This document shows positions 37,691-48,812 of a stretch of DNA of 64,000 nucleotides, piece after piece. How positions within the stretch are numbered: the first letter of the stretch is position 1; each line of letters begins with the position of its first letter. Location: positions 7,747,945-7,811,944 of the forward strand of contig NC_012878.2 of assembly GCF_000003195.3 (NCBI RefSeq). Reading direction: 5' to 3'. A program made the position numbers and the translations under genes. The stretch comes from Sorghum bicolor. Its lineage: Eukaryota > Streptophyta > Magnoliopsida > Poales > Poaceae. The notes under the pieces were generated by a model. The model had not been told where the DNA came from, did not search any database, and saw nothing but the letters and a program-made list of their open reading frames with translations.

Positions 37691-37946
37691 CCATAGGAGG
37701 TCAAACTTGGTCAAACTAGATAAACCACGACTTAGGGGCATATTTGGGCTAGATGGTCAACATGAACATTGTTCCAAAATGTATTGTAAGTATAGTAGAG
37801 TATCCCTAGTTACTATTTGTCAACTTTATGAACTAAGCACCATGAAAGTAATCACACAAGGCATAATTCAAGCATTCACATGTGATATCTTGTATAAATG
37901 GATCAAGCTTCATACAACATGCAAGGCCAACACTAGGGGTGTTACA
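37690..37946 (-). repeat. fragment of a chromovirus LTR, same type as 2,337-7,176
   Basis: On the - strand it begins TGTAACACCCCTAGTGTTGG at 37,946 and contains GGAACAATGTTCATGTTG, matching the start of the LTR at 2,337 and its 2,560-2,590 region. Only about 255 bases remain. Its right flank is another LTR-like sequence, so it looks like the 5' edge of an old insertion there. Confidence 0.7.
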
Positions 37947-38535
37947 ACATCCATCAGGTTGTGCATGAGGGAGAGGAGAGGAAACGTTGTTGCTGCATGC
38001 AATTCTAGTGAAGAAGAGAAATTGGTGGAGTAAAGAGGAGGCTGTTAAGAGAGGACTAAAGAGAAATTGAAGAGTGGCAATGTAAAGGAGATGAAACCAA
38101 GGAAATTAAGGGAGGAAGAACTATATTCTACTAATGCTTTTGCATGAGAGTAAATAGAGGAGAGTGCTACTAGGAAGGGAATATATGGTGGCTGCCACTC
38201 ATCTTTAACTTGCACAAATCAATAGCCAATTTGGATGGGAGAATGGTGCTGATTCCATGCATGATCAAAGAGGAGGTGGTGCATGTTTTCACAAGAGATA
38301 GAGAGAGAGAGGGCTCGGCTAAGGAGTGGGAAAAGAAAGAGAATGGTGTTCGGCTGCTATTCATGATAAAAGGAGATAGGAGGTCAACATCAGCTTAACC
38401 TAATTTTATATAAGTTTGGTTGAGATGAAAAGAAAATGCAAGAGTGTAAAAAATGGCTTGTCTAAAATGCTGATATAATTATGTGAGAGAAGAAAGGAGA
38501 TGCTTGGTCATCTAGCATATATTTAGGGCATTACA
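37947..38535 (-). repeat. probable further LTR fragment
   Basis: On the - strand it begins TGTAATGCCCTAAATATATG at 38,535, which resembles a chromovirus LTR start, and runs to the edge of the previous fragment. No internal domain or second LTR is present. The call rests only on the terminal word and position. Confidence 0.4.
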
Positions 38536-38887
38536 AAGGATCAATCAAAAAGAAATAGGAGCTCGATGAAAAGGAAGAGCAAAGAGGGAGAAAAAGAGAA
38601 AGAACATTATTGATCGGTACTTGATTCAAATTTAGAGTTTTAGAGAGTGGTGACGTACCAAAAGATGAGACTGGGATCAAATCCTCAGCGTATCTTGAAA
38701 ACATTTAAATTCATTTGTCAAACATAAACACTATGCAAAATATCAACAACTAAACTAAAGTTGAGAAATTTTAGAAAAATGATAAAAACATTTAATGTTA
38801 TTTAGTGTTCCATAAGTCACATCCCAAAATATAAATGTTTGGCGTGTGACATAAGTAGATATTTGTCAATATCTCTAGTCACCGCTC

Positions 38888-39087
38888 CTCCCTGTGGTAA
38901 AATATAAATAACGATACCTAGATTACTCCGAATGAAATGCTATAATGGTATTTAATTTGTGCACTTGCGGATTCTCTTTATACATATTTTTTTTCAAGTG
39001 TTATGATCATAAGTACCAACATGTATTTCTAGCATTGCTGCTAGGGATGAGAACCTAGTATTAAGGGGATGCTAAGAAATGCCAACA
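38888..39087 (+). repeat. diverged relic of an LTR end related to element C
   Basis: The order CTGTGGTAAAATA, GGTATTTAATTTGTGCACTT, GCGGATTC, GAGAACCTAGTATTAAG, GCTAAGAAATGCCAACA follows the last 170 bases of the element C LTR with many changes. It is an older copy of the same family. Its left boundary is unclear. Confidence 0.55.
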
Positions 39088-39779
39088 TGTACCACTCCAT
39101 AGGTGAACAATATAAGTGCATATGCTTTCTTCGTCCACCACTGGATCAATCTGGTGGCTTCTGGATGCCTCCTCTAGGGTTTGCCACCCGGCCTATTGTC
39201 TAGTGCCGCTTGATAGACACCACTAGACTAATCCAGTGCATGGAGTCCTTTTCTTTGTGTCTTCGCGAATATGGCTTGGTTCTGTCTTGTGCCTTGGACT
39301 TTGAGCATGTCTTGTAGGTCTTCAACATGTCTTCTAATGTCTTGCTTGAGGTGTTCATCATGTGGGTCGCCTCTTTGTCTAAGTCCATGTCCACCTTACA
39401 TCCTTTTGAACTACACTGTATATACTAGCAAGCATCATTAGCCCAGAACTCTAGATGGTCATGTTGTTCATCAAACACCAAAATCAAACTTAATGGTCTG
39501 TATGGTCCATTTTCCTTACAAAAACAAATTGTTGCAATATTGACAGAAAGGAATACGCCTGGTTTTGGGTCAAAGAAAGAGTCCATGTTAGACAAATGTT
39601 ACATTCTTTCTAAAAAATAACAAAAAATGTATCAGACAGTGTTCAGCGAGAATTGAGAGAAAGCTTTGTTCCAAATTAAGGATGACAAAAGTCCGTGCTA
39701 CATGTCTGTTGCCGGCTTGTAGGCAAAGAACTGTATATCACCTCTTGGTTATTGGCTTTCATCATCTAGGAACAATAGG
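39088..39779. other. unassigned intergenic DNA
   Basis: No credible ORF or terminal repeat is seen. Part of it (about 39,420-39,530) reads like retrotransposon leader DNA, but I cannot assign it. Confidence 0.3.
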
Positions 39780-39781
39780 TA

Positions 39782-40041
39782 CTCCCTCTGTATAGGATTT
39801 AGAAGTCGTTTTTGGAAAAAGTTTAGATCAAACATTGGGAATATAAATAATCAATAACCTTTAAATTGTTGAGTTTGTAAATATGAAAATTATATAAATA
39901 TATTTATCTTGAAAAATACTTTCATAAAAGTATACATATATTATTTTTTTCTAAATATTTTTATAAAAATAAGAGGTCAAAGTTATGTTTTGAAGATCAT
40001 ATCACTATTCTAAACGACTTCTAAAGTCTATACGGAGAGAG
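39782..40041. mobile_element. Stowaway-type MITE (260 bp)
   Basis: It starts CTCCCTCTGTATAGG and ends TATACGGAGAGAG, with inverted termini of the grass Stowaway kind and a TA target duplication on each side (39,780-39,781 and 40,042-40,043). It is AT-rich and noncoding, as expected for a Tc1/mariner-derived MITE. Confidence 0.9.
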
Positions 40042-40179
40042 TATCAAGCAAAGCCCCATGCAGCGTGTATCCATTGGGACGAAGTTGGAATGCTCCATGG
40101 AGATCAAAGTCCCTAACAACGATTGAAGAGGTAGAAATCGACTACAGTACCTGGCAACATCCTCAGAGCAAGTGCAGTT

Positions 40180-40250
40180 GTATCCTGAATAGAAGATGTT
40201 CTGGAGCAAACACTCGTATCCTGAATAGAAGATGTTCTAGAGCAAACACT
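40180..40250. repeat. two-copy 36-bp tandem repeat
   Basis: GTATCCTGAATAGAAGATGT begins at 40,180 and again at 40,216. The copies differ by one base. A looser repeat of the GATGGACG...GCGTGCGTC type follows at about 40,310-40,410, and CATGCAAAAATTCT repeats lie at about 40,605-40,680. Confidence 0.85.
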
Positions 40251-40890
40251 GATTGCGAGGCAAGGTTTGGACGCAAGTACCCTTGGCTGCCACACGCGCT
40301 GCCCGTCTCTGTGATGGACGTGAGTTATTAGCGTTGCGCATGCGTCCACATAGGTTCCACGATGGACGCGAGGAGTTTTTAGCGCTGCGCGTGCGTCGAG
40401 CGATTGGGCTCCCTTCCTCTGGCCGCTCGCCCTCGCCACACGCCGCTAGCCGCTCGCCCTTGCTACAGTAGTAGATGAAGTCGGCACCAAACTTTCGAAC
40501 GCAAAAACAAACGAAACAATTGGCAGCAAAACGTGCGAACGGCAAAATCCGAGCACATGCACCATCCAAGCACGCGCGCCAGGCAAATTTGCGAATGCCA
40601 TGCAAAAATTCTCATGCAAAAATTCTCATGCAAAAAGTAGCAGCAGCAAAAAAGTGTGCAAAAATTCTCCTGCAAAAAGTAGCAGCAATAAAAAAGTGTG
40701 TGTAGCTGCTAAGTTTTGAACTCAACTCACACATCTATAGACTCACCACACTAGCCACCTTAACAGAAAAAGAATTTTGGACAGAATACACCCACAGCCA
40801 TATTTAATAGAGGTAGGCAAGAAAAAAAACCATCTAATTAATGACTCACTGTTAATCACAATCATGTTCTAAATATCATCTAATTAGGAT

Positions 40891-40902
40891 ACGGAGGGAG
40901 TA
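40891..40902. mobile_element. right end of a truncated Stowaway MITE
   Basis: ACGGAGGGAG followed by TA is the right terminus of a Stowaway element. No matching left terminus is found between 40,043 and 40,880. Confidence 0.5.
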
Positions 40903-41000
40903 TATGTGCAAGCTCGGGAGCTGTACAGTGTGCAGTATGATTCCAGTTGGCCTCCTGAATCGATTGCACACAGCTACGAAGCCAGCAGTGGGGCTAGGGG

Positions 41001-41400
41001 GGCTCCAGCGAACGCGGTTTTTTTGCCCTTAAGGGCATATGCCCTCACTCTCCTACCCATTGGATTCGCATTGAGAAGTGTGCAAACACACATCTCAAAG
41101 CAGATTCGCATTGAGATGTGTGTTTGCACACTTTTCAAAGCGAATCCAATGGGTAGGAGAGTGAGGCCACATGCCCTCAAGGGCAAAGAAAACTTTACCG
41201 GGCTCCAGCGAACACGGTTTTTTTGCCCTTAAGGGCATATGCCCTCACTCTCCTACCCATTGGATTCACATTGAGAAGTGTGCAAACATACATCTCAAAG
41301 CAGAATCACATTGAGATGTGTGTTTGCACACTTTTCAAAGCGAATCCAATGGGTAGGAGAGTGAGGGCACATGCCCTCAAGGGCAAAGAAAACTTTACCG
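41001..41400. mobile_element. palindromic MITE present as an exact 200-bp tandem duplication
   Basis: Two copies (41,001-41,200 and 41,201-41,400) each form a near-perfect palindrome of about 170 bases, with arms such as CACTCTCCTACCCATTGGAT and its complement. GGGCTCCAGC occurs before, between and after the copies (ends at 41,010, 41,210 and 41,409-41,410), like a 9-10-base target duplication. Copies differ at a few bases only. Apparent ORFs here come from the repeat. Confidence 0.85.
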
Positions 41401-41766
41401 GGCTCCAGCCCCCCTACCGCTGTTGGCCCAGTAGAATTTTTAGTGCTCTTCTTCTAATTTTAGACACAAATTTATAAAGTAGGGTGGGCTGAACACTTTA
41501 CTTTTTAGATATATTTTGTGAATTTCATCATTAATCTATATTTACGAGGAGTAATAGTAGAGCTAAGTTGATGTAGAACTTTTGTTCAGCCCCTCCTAAA
41601 TTTTTTCTGGCTTTGTCCCTGATTGCACAGTGTGTATGGTAGAGGCAGTTTCCACAAGACTAAATGCTCCAAGGTTACCAGTGCAGAGTGGTGTCCACCT
41701 AAGTCATGCTTACATGGATGACAGTTAGAATGAATTGATTCATGTTGGTAGTTTCCACAAGGCTAA

Positions 41767-42112
41767 GGCCCTGTTTAGTTCCCCACCTAAAAAATTTTCA
41801 TCCATCACATCGAATCTTTGGATACATGCATGGAACATTAAATATAAATAAAAAAATAAACTAATTACATAGTTTGGTTAAAAATCGCGAGACAAATCTT
41901 TTAAGACTAGTTAGTCCATGATTAGTCTTAAGTGCTACAGTAACCGACATGTGCTAATGACAGATTAATTATGCTTAATAGATTTGTCTTGCAGTTTTCT
42001 AACGAGCTATGTAATTTGTTTTTTTATTAGTTTCTAAAAAGCCCTCCCGACATCCTTCCGATATATCCGATGTGACACACAAAAATTTTTCATCTCCAAA
42101 TTAAATAGGCCG
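41767..42112. mobile_element. Tourist-type MITE (346 bp)
   Basis: It starts GGCCCTGTTTAGTT and ends AAATAGGCCG, with TAA duplications at 41,764-41,766 and 42,113-42,115. The TAA duplication and terminus fit PIF/Harbinger-derived Tourist MITEs. Confidence 0.88.
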
Positions 42113-42192
42113 TAAATGCTGCATCTATTTGTAACTGTAGTAATATATTAATGCTGCATCTTTGGTATATATGGACGGTAGAGATTATGCTA

Positions 42193-42482
42193 CTCCCTCT
42201 GTCCTAGTCTAGAAGGTGCAACTCCCATAACAAAGACCAAGGAGCTCATTTAATATGAGTATGGGCTCATCGTTTATCGTGGCAAAAAGTAGTTGCATGC
42301 TGTAAAAAAAGAATACAAGCCAATACGTTGCACTAGTACTGGTCAGTGCCTATAGTAGTAGCTGCATGCAAGACAACCCATGAGTCCAGCCGGCATCATT
42401 CACTGCATGTTGCATGCGAGACGCCTTGTATACGGGACACTTACAAAAAACAGTTACAGCTTCTAAATAGGGACGGAGGGAG
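42193..42482. mobile_element. Stowaway-type MITE (290 bp)
   Basis: It starts CTCCCTCTGTCCTAGTCTAG and ends CTAAATAGGGACGGAGGGAG, with TA duplications at 42,191-42,192 and 42,483-42,484. Confidence 0.9.
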
Positions 42483-42639
42483 TAGTTGATAAAATCGAAC
42501 GGACAACACTAATTGAGATGACGTGGCTCAATATGGTTGCAGAGATATCAAAATTTAAATGCAGAAGTTGATGCCAATGACCATAGTCCGGGAGGTGAAA
42601 ATTTACGATCTTCAAATGATACTAAAACTGTAAATATTG

Positions 42640-43130
42640 ATTAGTTGATTTGAATATCAAAAGACATTTGAAAAAAATTGGTTTCTTATTCAGCTCGGAA
42701 AATCTGAAGTCCTTGGCTGATACTGATCTATAAAAGTGTTCCACTAGTTTTCTAGAACCTTTTTCTCATGACAACAAGTTTGCTGATGTTGAGTTAGATG
42801 ATTTTTTTTTCCCTCTAAAATTAAAGTGTTGCAAGTATCCTTGCCAGAAGAATTGATGCCAACACCTAAGATTCTTTAATTTATCAAATTTGCAGATTGC
42901 TATCTGAATATCTCCATTGCATACCGGGTTCCATGACAATAGCATGAACCAAAAGAAGTTTCTCAAATAAAACTATTAAAAAAATTGATTGAGATCAACA
43001 ATGCTACATATGAAAGATTGAATGGTTTAGGTATATGCAACATTGAGATGATATTTTGGACAACATTGATATCAATATTATTCTTGAAGATTTTTTGCAT
43101 CAAGAAACGCCCAAAGAGAATTTTTATGCT
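42640..43130 (+). pseudogene. hAT transposase dimerisation-domain relic
   Basis: Across three shifting frames the DNA keeps the order of the C-terminal hAT domain: KSLADTDL, LQFIKFADC-like region near 42,880, an IAYR-like segment near 42,915, a RSFSNKTIKK segment (family consensus RSFSKLKLLK) near 42,950, the ERLNGL-like region near 43,010 and DNIDINIILEDFLHQ at 43,060-43,105. Many stops and shifts are present. The N-terminal zinc finger and catalytic core are absent. Confidence 0.65.
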
Positions 43131-44227
43131 TTATTTGAGGTAGTCATAAGACATCTTACTGTTCTTTTAGTTTTTTATTATACTGTCGTTATCTATTATG
43201 AACTAATAAATATATGCTGCGAGTTAACTCATATTATTTGTACTATATACCTTAGTCAGTCAGTTGTCATATTAAAAAGTTAGTTTAATGGACTCTGACC
43301 ATCTTGCTTGTCCAAAATCCTTTTAAATTGTAGATCCAGCTCCCGTGTGCGTACATATATGAACTGTGATTGTAAAAAAGAACATTGGACCTCGGTTATA
43401 TGTACAGTGTTTATATAATTATATATGTAAGAAATAAGTAATTACGACATGCGCCGGTCGAATAGGTCGTTATTTTGTGTTCTATAGGAAAATATCAGAG
43501 GCGCCGGTCGTAGGTCGTGACGGATGTTTTTTTTTTCCACACGTGTGGACGTGTGCCAGTCCTAGCTCGCCGTTAATTAAACAGACGCATGCGATGGCTG
43601 CCGGGAAATTTGTGGCAGCCTAGTCGTATACTTCCTAGCTTGCGGCCACTTGGCTTGGATGGTCCGGCGGTGAACTGGTACTTCCATGTGGGGAAAGAGT
43701 TGAGGACGACGACCGCACACACAGCAATCGGTCACACAGGAACTGGACTGAAGGCGCCGCAACCAGCTGTGTGTACGTACGTGTCCACGCCGACACCAGC
43801 ATTTCTGGTTTGTCCTCCATCATTACGTTACCGGGCCGAATCCCAGATCCTTGGTCAGGGTACTACGTACTCACGCACGGTCCATGTGAATTGTGAAAGG
43901 ACAATGATAGGCCGGTGACAATGGGTGCCGCTACCTTGTTTCGTTTGGCCCGATTCAAAATTTCCTCGTTCAGGTTCAGATAGACGAAAGAAATAAAGGG
44001 CCGGGAATGATTGCGGTGTTTACAAATGTTCGAGTTTACAAATCTGAACGAAACCGAGCCGCTAGAAAATTTCAGCACAGTCCTCTCGTGTAGTATAAAC
44101 CTACTATTAGCAACTTCTAAATTTAGTCATTTTTTTACTTAAACATTATAATTAAATGAGACTAAATGGCCTTTGGTCCTCTCTAGTCATTTTAGAGTGG
44201 TTAAAAGGGACTAAATCATTTAGGGAC
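43131..44227. other. unassigned DNA with a GC-richer middle
   Basis: The part at 43,560-43,920 is GC-richer and has short overlapping ORFs on both strands, none with recognisable domains. The end (44,100-44,227) resembles the arm of an older MITE into which the next Tourist element inserted. Confidence 0.3.
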
Positions 44228-44230
44228 TAA

Positions 44231-44479
44231 GGCCTTGTTCAGTTCCGAAATTTTTTGGATTTTGAATACTGTAATATTTTCGTTTTTATTTGATAATTAT
44301 TATCTAATCATAGACTAACTAGACTCACAAAATTTATCTCGCGATTTACAGGTAGGTAAATTGTGCAATTAGTTTTTTTATTTTAGTTTATATTTAATGC
44401 TTCATGCATGTGCCGCAAGATTCGATATGATGAAAAAATCTTGAAAATTTTTTGATTTTTGGGTGAACTAAACAAGACC
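44231..44479. mobile_element. Tourist-type MITE (249 bp)
   Basis: It starts GGCCTTGTTCAGTTCC and ends GAACTAAACAAGACC, with TAA duplications at 44,228-44,230 and 44,480-44,482. Same family as 41,767 and 44,935. Confidence 0.9.
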
Positions 44480-44528
44480 TAAGTCATTTGAGTAAACCAA
44501 CCAGGCCTTAGCACCGACCACGCACTAA

Positions 44529-44755
44529 AGCTTTGTTTACTTCCCCAAATATTTTGCAAAATATTCCAGATTTCTCGTCATATCGAATTTTATACATGGA
44601 GCATTAAATATATGTAAAAAAGATAACTAATTACACAATTTGTATGTAATTTGTGAGACGAATCTTTTAAGCCTACTTAGTTTATAATTGGACAATATTT
44701 GTCGAATACAAACGAAATTGTTACCACTCACATTTTGCAAAAATTTTTACAAGTA
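44529..44755. mobile_element. degenerate Tourist-type MITE
   Basis: The left part AGCTTTGTTTACTTCC and internal words (GGAGCATTAAATATATG, GAGACGAATCTTTTAAG) match the neighbouring family members. The right terminus is not recognisable. Confidence 0.6.
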
Positions 44756-44934
44756 AAAAAATAAGTGGGCCTTGCGGCTTATGACTCGCAGGTCGTCGCT
44801 CACAAAGAATGTGACGTGCTACGTCGTCGCCGCCTGGGCTGGGCGGCCCTGTCGCCTGACCTGAGACACATGACCTCACCTTTTTGTTTTCTTTTGAACG
44901 TAACACCTGACCTCACCTTCTCGACGTCTTCTAA

Positions 44935-45161
44935 GGCCTTGTTTAAGTTCACCCTGAAAACCAAAAAGTTTTCAAGATTCTCCGTCACATCGAATCTTGT
45001 GGCACATGCATGAAACATTAAATATAGATGAAAATAAAAACTAATTACACAGTTTAGCTGGAAATCACGAAACGAATCTTTTGATCCTAATTAGTCCATG
45101 ACAAACAAACGAAAGTGTTACAGTACCGAAAAGTTTTCACTTTTCGCAACTAAACAAGGCC
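44935..45161. mobile_element. Tourist-type MITE (227 bp)
   Basis: It starts GGCCTTGTTTAAGTTC and ends CAACTAAACAAGGC, with TAA duplications at 44,932-44,934 and 45,162-45,164. Confidence 0.9.
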
Positions 45162-45304
45162 TAAGGTTAGATCACGTGGATATGTCAGGTGACCCATTGA
45201 ACGTATCTAATGTACTCCTATCCGCTGGAGAACTTCGCTGTCAAGGTTCCATTTTGCTCCGTTGGCAGCAAGACCAATCACGACCTTCCAGGTAATATAT
45301 ATAA

Positions 45305-45549
45305 GAGCAACTTAAAATAAATCATAACTTGGAGAGCTATTTGAATAAAATCATTTTCTATATCTTTCACCTTTTGACAACTTTTCTATATATTACTCTA
45401 GAGAGTTAACCTTACTCTTTATATTTGGTTAGCGAGAAATCTAGAATAGAGGATATTAATATTTGCAGATCTAATTAACTAATTGGAGAGTATTTTTTAT
45501 TGAAATTATATTGCTATCAATAAAGAAAGATATAGTGATAGAGTTGCTC
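45305..45549. mobile_element. MITE with GAGCAACT termini (245 bp)
   Basis: It starts GAGCAACT and ends AGTTGCTC, flanked by TAA at 45,302-45,304 and 45,550-45,552. The TAA duplication suggests a PIF/Harbinger-type MITE of a different family from the GGCC group. Confidence 0.8.
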
Positions 45550-45552
45550 TAA

Positions 45553-46130
45553 GGCTAAGGCTTCTACGACTCTCCTTCCTCACTCATGGTTCTGTTCACA
45601 TAACACAAAAGCTCCTTCTCTCGTGTGACATTATAGCACAAACTGAAACCATCTAAAGGCTTTTCATACGGAGATTTTTATAGGGGTGTTATATTTTTTT
45701 TAAAAGCGGTTTACTTATCAAATCATCTCTAACCAACTCTAAGAGCACTATGTAGCTTACAAAATGTCCGTGGAAATATATTTTCACTAGGCGGTTCTTT
45801 TAAGCCAACTGCCTTAAAAATGTGATTTTTAGGGTTACTTATATCAACCATACTTGAAATGCCTTTTATAGTGGGCCACCCCTAATAACAGGAGTAGCGC
45901 AAAGAAATTTATAACTTTTTTCTTAAATGAAGTCTGATGAGAACAAAGTTTATATTAAAAATGTAAAGCTCGGTGAGATCTAAACTTTGTAATTGATTCC
46001 GTGAATATATGTTAGCCACCCTTAATATATGTTTTTTTCTTTTACGAGTGTCCCTAAATGACAAATCGCGGAGGCAAGAAAACAATGCATTAGAATCCTC
46101 TAAAGCACTTGTGCGAGATCCAGTTATTTA
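45553..46130. other. unassigned AT-rich DNA
   Basis: No ORF, repeat boundary or RNA gene can be supported. Confidence 0.3.
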
Positions 46131-46414
46131 GGGTGTTTGGTGGAGTTTCCAGAGCTGATTCTCTACTAAATCTAGTTTGGAGCTTTATCAGATAGTTTTT
46201 TCTAGAGAGAAATGTTTCTCTGCTGATTTCGTGAAGTGATTCTCTAAAATTAACTAAGAGCCCGAGAGATGAAAAAGTAAGTAATTCTCCATCATGATTT
46301 TTGACAGTTTATGCTAAAGAATTAAAGAGAAACATTTTCAACCATAGAATCACTTCTCTCATAGAATCAGTTCTCACATAAAATCAGAATCAGATAGAGC
46401 TCTACCAAATAGGG
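46131..46414. mobile_element. probable MITE (about 284 bp)
   Basis: The ends GGGTGTTTGGTGGAG and CTCTACCAAATAGGG are inverted with a few mismatches, and internal arms (AGAGAAATGTTTCTCT, AGAATCACTTCTCT) are complementary in places. No clean target duplication was found. Confidence 0.65.
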
Positions 46415-46873
46415 TTTTTATTATAAGGTCATGATGGAACAGGGACATACACAGTGAACTTCACAAAACGTGTCACTGAAATGAAACACCAGAGTTATAC
46501 ACAAACAGTAGCACGTGGCGCCATTCATTCTAACTACTAAGACGGGCTAATGCGTGGTTAATCGATCGGTTGTAGTATCACTGTTAAGAACTCACACATG
46601 CTGACATGTACCCCCTGACCTTGTCCTCTCGATTAGACAAATGGGTAGGCGTAGTCCATAGAGAATGCGGTAAACAAGGCTAATGCGTGCAATCATCAGT
46701 ATCCATGTCAAGGTTTTCTTTTTTGGTAGAACAAGGCTCCACGACATTTAGCTCCACATCAGCCTCAACAGTAAACGATAAGCCCCGCGTCCTCGGCTCC
46801 TCGCCCCATACCTCACAACACGTTGGTTCCGTAGAACGTACAACCAAATCACAACAGAAGAGATAAGGACACT
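46415..46873. other. unassigned DNA
   Basis: No coding or repeat structure was recognised. Confidence 0.3.
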
Positions 46874-48620
46874 CACTGGTAGAAACTATGGTAATTTCTA
46901 TTACAATTGATACAGTAACTACACTAACGCCACAATAATATTTTAGAGATGCACACGAAATCGACCAAACAAATTTTTAAAATGATTATATACATGTTTT
47001 GTTCTCTACTTTCAAAGCCAATTTTTGAATGGCCATACATGTTTTGTTTGGATAATTGGTTTACTACTGGCAACAAAGTCCATCCATGAATGGAAGTCAG
47101 ACATATACATGATATTATTTTGGTCAGTCACTACAAATGATTTGAGACATCCAAATGGCAAAAGTTTAGTTACAAGTCAATGAACAATGAAACATGGATG
47201 ACCACATGGTATGATATGGTGTTTCCACGTAATACATGGAAGGCAACATCCAATTAGAACAGAAGTCTAACCCAGTGTAGCCAGAAGCATACTTATATAT
47301 AATTAGGAGAAGAAAGTTGGTTTGATACAAAAGACTTCATCCACTCCAATGCTCCAAATCAGGATGAAGACTTAATCCTACAATGAAATTATAAACACCA
47401 TTGCTGAAAGAAAATGCATCCTAAAATTTTACTTAATTGCTTTACTTAATTTTACTTTATGGAAATATCAGGACAAGACTAACTCCAGAGATTGAAGGAT
47501 AGCCCATGGGCAGTTTGAACAACAGAAAGTAATATGGGAACAGACATACGTGGTCCCCCAAAGATGGAGGAGATTTCTTGCTACAACACGTTCTCCAGTG
47601 GATGCCTACCACCTTTGTCATAGATAGAGTTGTATTCGTCAAAATCACAGGTCGTGGCATGACGTCTCTCTCACACACGGTACCTCCTCTAATCACTGGA
47701 CTACACACTCATATGTATTTATAAGTCATTTCGGTTTCCCACATATTATACTAAACCGAGTGTAAATTTCTTGTTTAAGACCCTAAACAACTTCAAACAA
47801 AAAATGTCAACAACAAAGTTTTATAACTTTTTGAGATCTACACTTTTTGTTTAGGAAGTTTCTCCATCCATTGTTGTTTACAAAATGTAAATTTCAAATA
47901 TGAGAAATTCAAACGTAGTTTTGCATGACAAGATGATTTCAAATAAAAAATCGTCAACTATAAAGTTTCAGAACTTTTTGAGATCTACAAAGTTTATTTT
48001 GGTTATTTTTCCATCCAAGGTTATTTGAAAAATTCAAATTTTTAAATTTTTAAATTCAAACACAATTTTGCATGACAGTATGAATTCAAATAAAAAAGTT
48101 ACCTACTATACAGTTCTATAACTTATCAAGATCTATATAGTTTGTTTTCATTGTTTGATAATTTATCCATTTAACATGGTGGTTCTAACATTGTTCACAA
48201 ATCTTATATCTCTTTCTTGTAGTTTCATATACTACAAGAGAAATATGTAAGATTTGTGAACAAATTTACTTTCACTTTGTCATATGAAGAAATGATCAAA
48301 ATAAACTTTGTAGGTCTTGAGAAGTGTTACAACTTTATAGCTGGAAACTTTTTCATTTAAAGTCATTTTAGGCTTCAAAATGTGATTTTAAGTAACTATT
48401 TACCTAGTGCAAAAAACACTTGGCAAAGACCTTCTTTACGGAGTTTTTTTTTGCACTTGACAAAGAAGGTCTTTGCCTAGTGTTTTTTCCGGGCACTTAA
48501 CAAATATCTTTTTTACCAAGTGTATTTTCTAGACACTCGATAAAGAAATGGGTTTGCTGATTTTTTTTATTTTTTTGTTGAGTGTTATTTTTTTGCACTA
48601 GGCAAAGAACCCCTTAATTT
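46874..48620. mobile_element. probable non-autonomous CACTA element
   Basis: A CACTGGTAGAAA terminus at 46,874 resembles CACTA ends. At 47,770-48,150 are about three degenerate repeats built around AACTTTTTGAGATCTACA and ATGACA words. At 48,412-48,610 are subterminal-type repeats (CACTTGGCAAAGACC, GCACTAGGCAAAGAA) in both orientations. No transposase is present. The right terminus was not identified, so the end is approximate. Confidence 0.55.
48191..48263. repeat. interrupted palindrome of about 73 bp
   Basis: GTTCACAAATCTTATATCTC at the left is complementary to the right arm ending AAGATTTGTGAAC, with a short loop around TTTCATATACT. It lies inside the CACTA-like element. Confidence 0.75.
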
Positions 48621-48702
48621 GCAACGGTTCCATTAGCGACACGTCGCATCTCAAACTGAAACTCGTATCCACACGGCCTCAATGCCACATCCGCCCGATA
48701 CC

Positions 48703-48710
48703 TATAAAAG
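48703..48710 (+). promoter_or_regulatory. TATA box of the HARBI1/ALP1-like gene
   Basis: TATAAAAG lies 103 bases before the ATG at 48,813. The C-rich, T-poor stretch after it (CACCCAGTCACCACTGACC) looks like a short 5' untranslated region. The gene-proximal DNA further upstream is the CACTA-like element. Confidence 0.6.
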
Positions 48711-48812
48711 CTCACCAAGTCACCCAGTCACCACTGACCACTCACCACCGCAGCTCCCAAGCAAAGGCCAAAGGCAGCTCACGAGGCCACACAGAACGGG
48801 AGGCTTCGGTGC

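Noticed and set aside
40906..41477. Two + strand ORFs of 84-108 codons and a - strand ORF with similar sequence
   Set aside because: They come from the palindromic, duplicated MITE at 41,001-41,400; the same words appear on both strands.
42640..43283. Intact small gene at 43,056-43,283
   Set aside because: It lies in the hAT relic; the frame beyond the DNIDINIILEDFLHQ block has no similarity and the upstream frames are broken.
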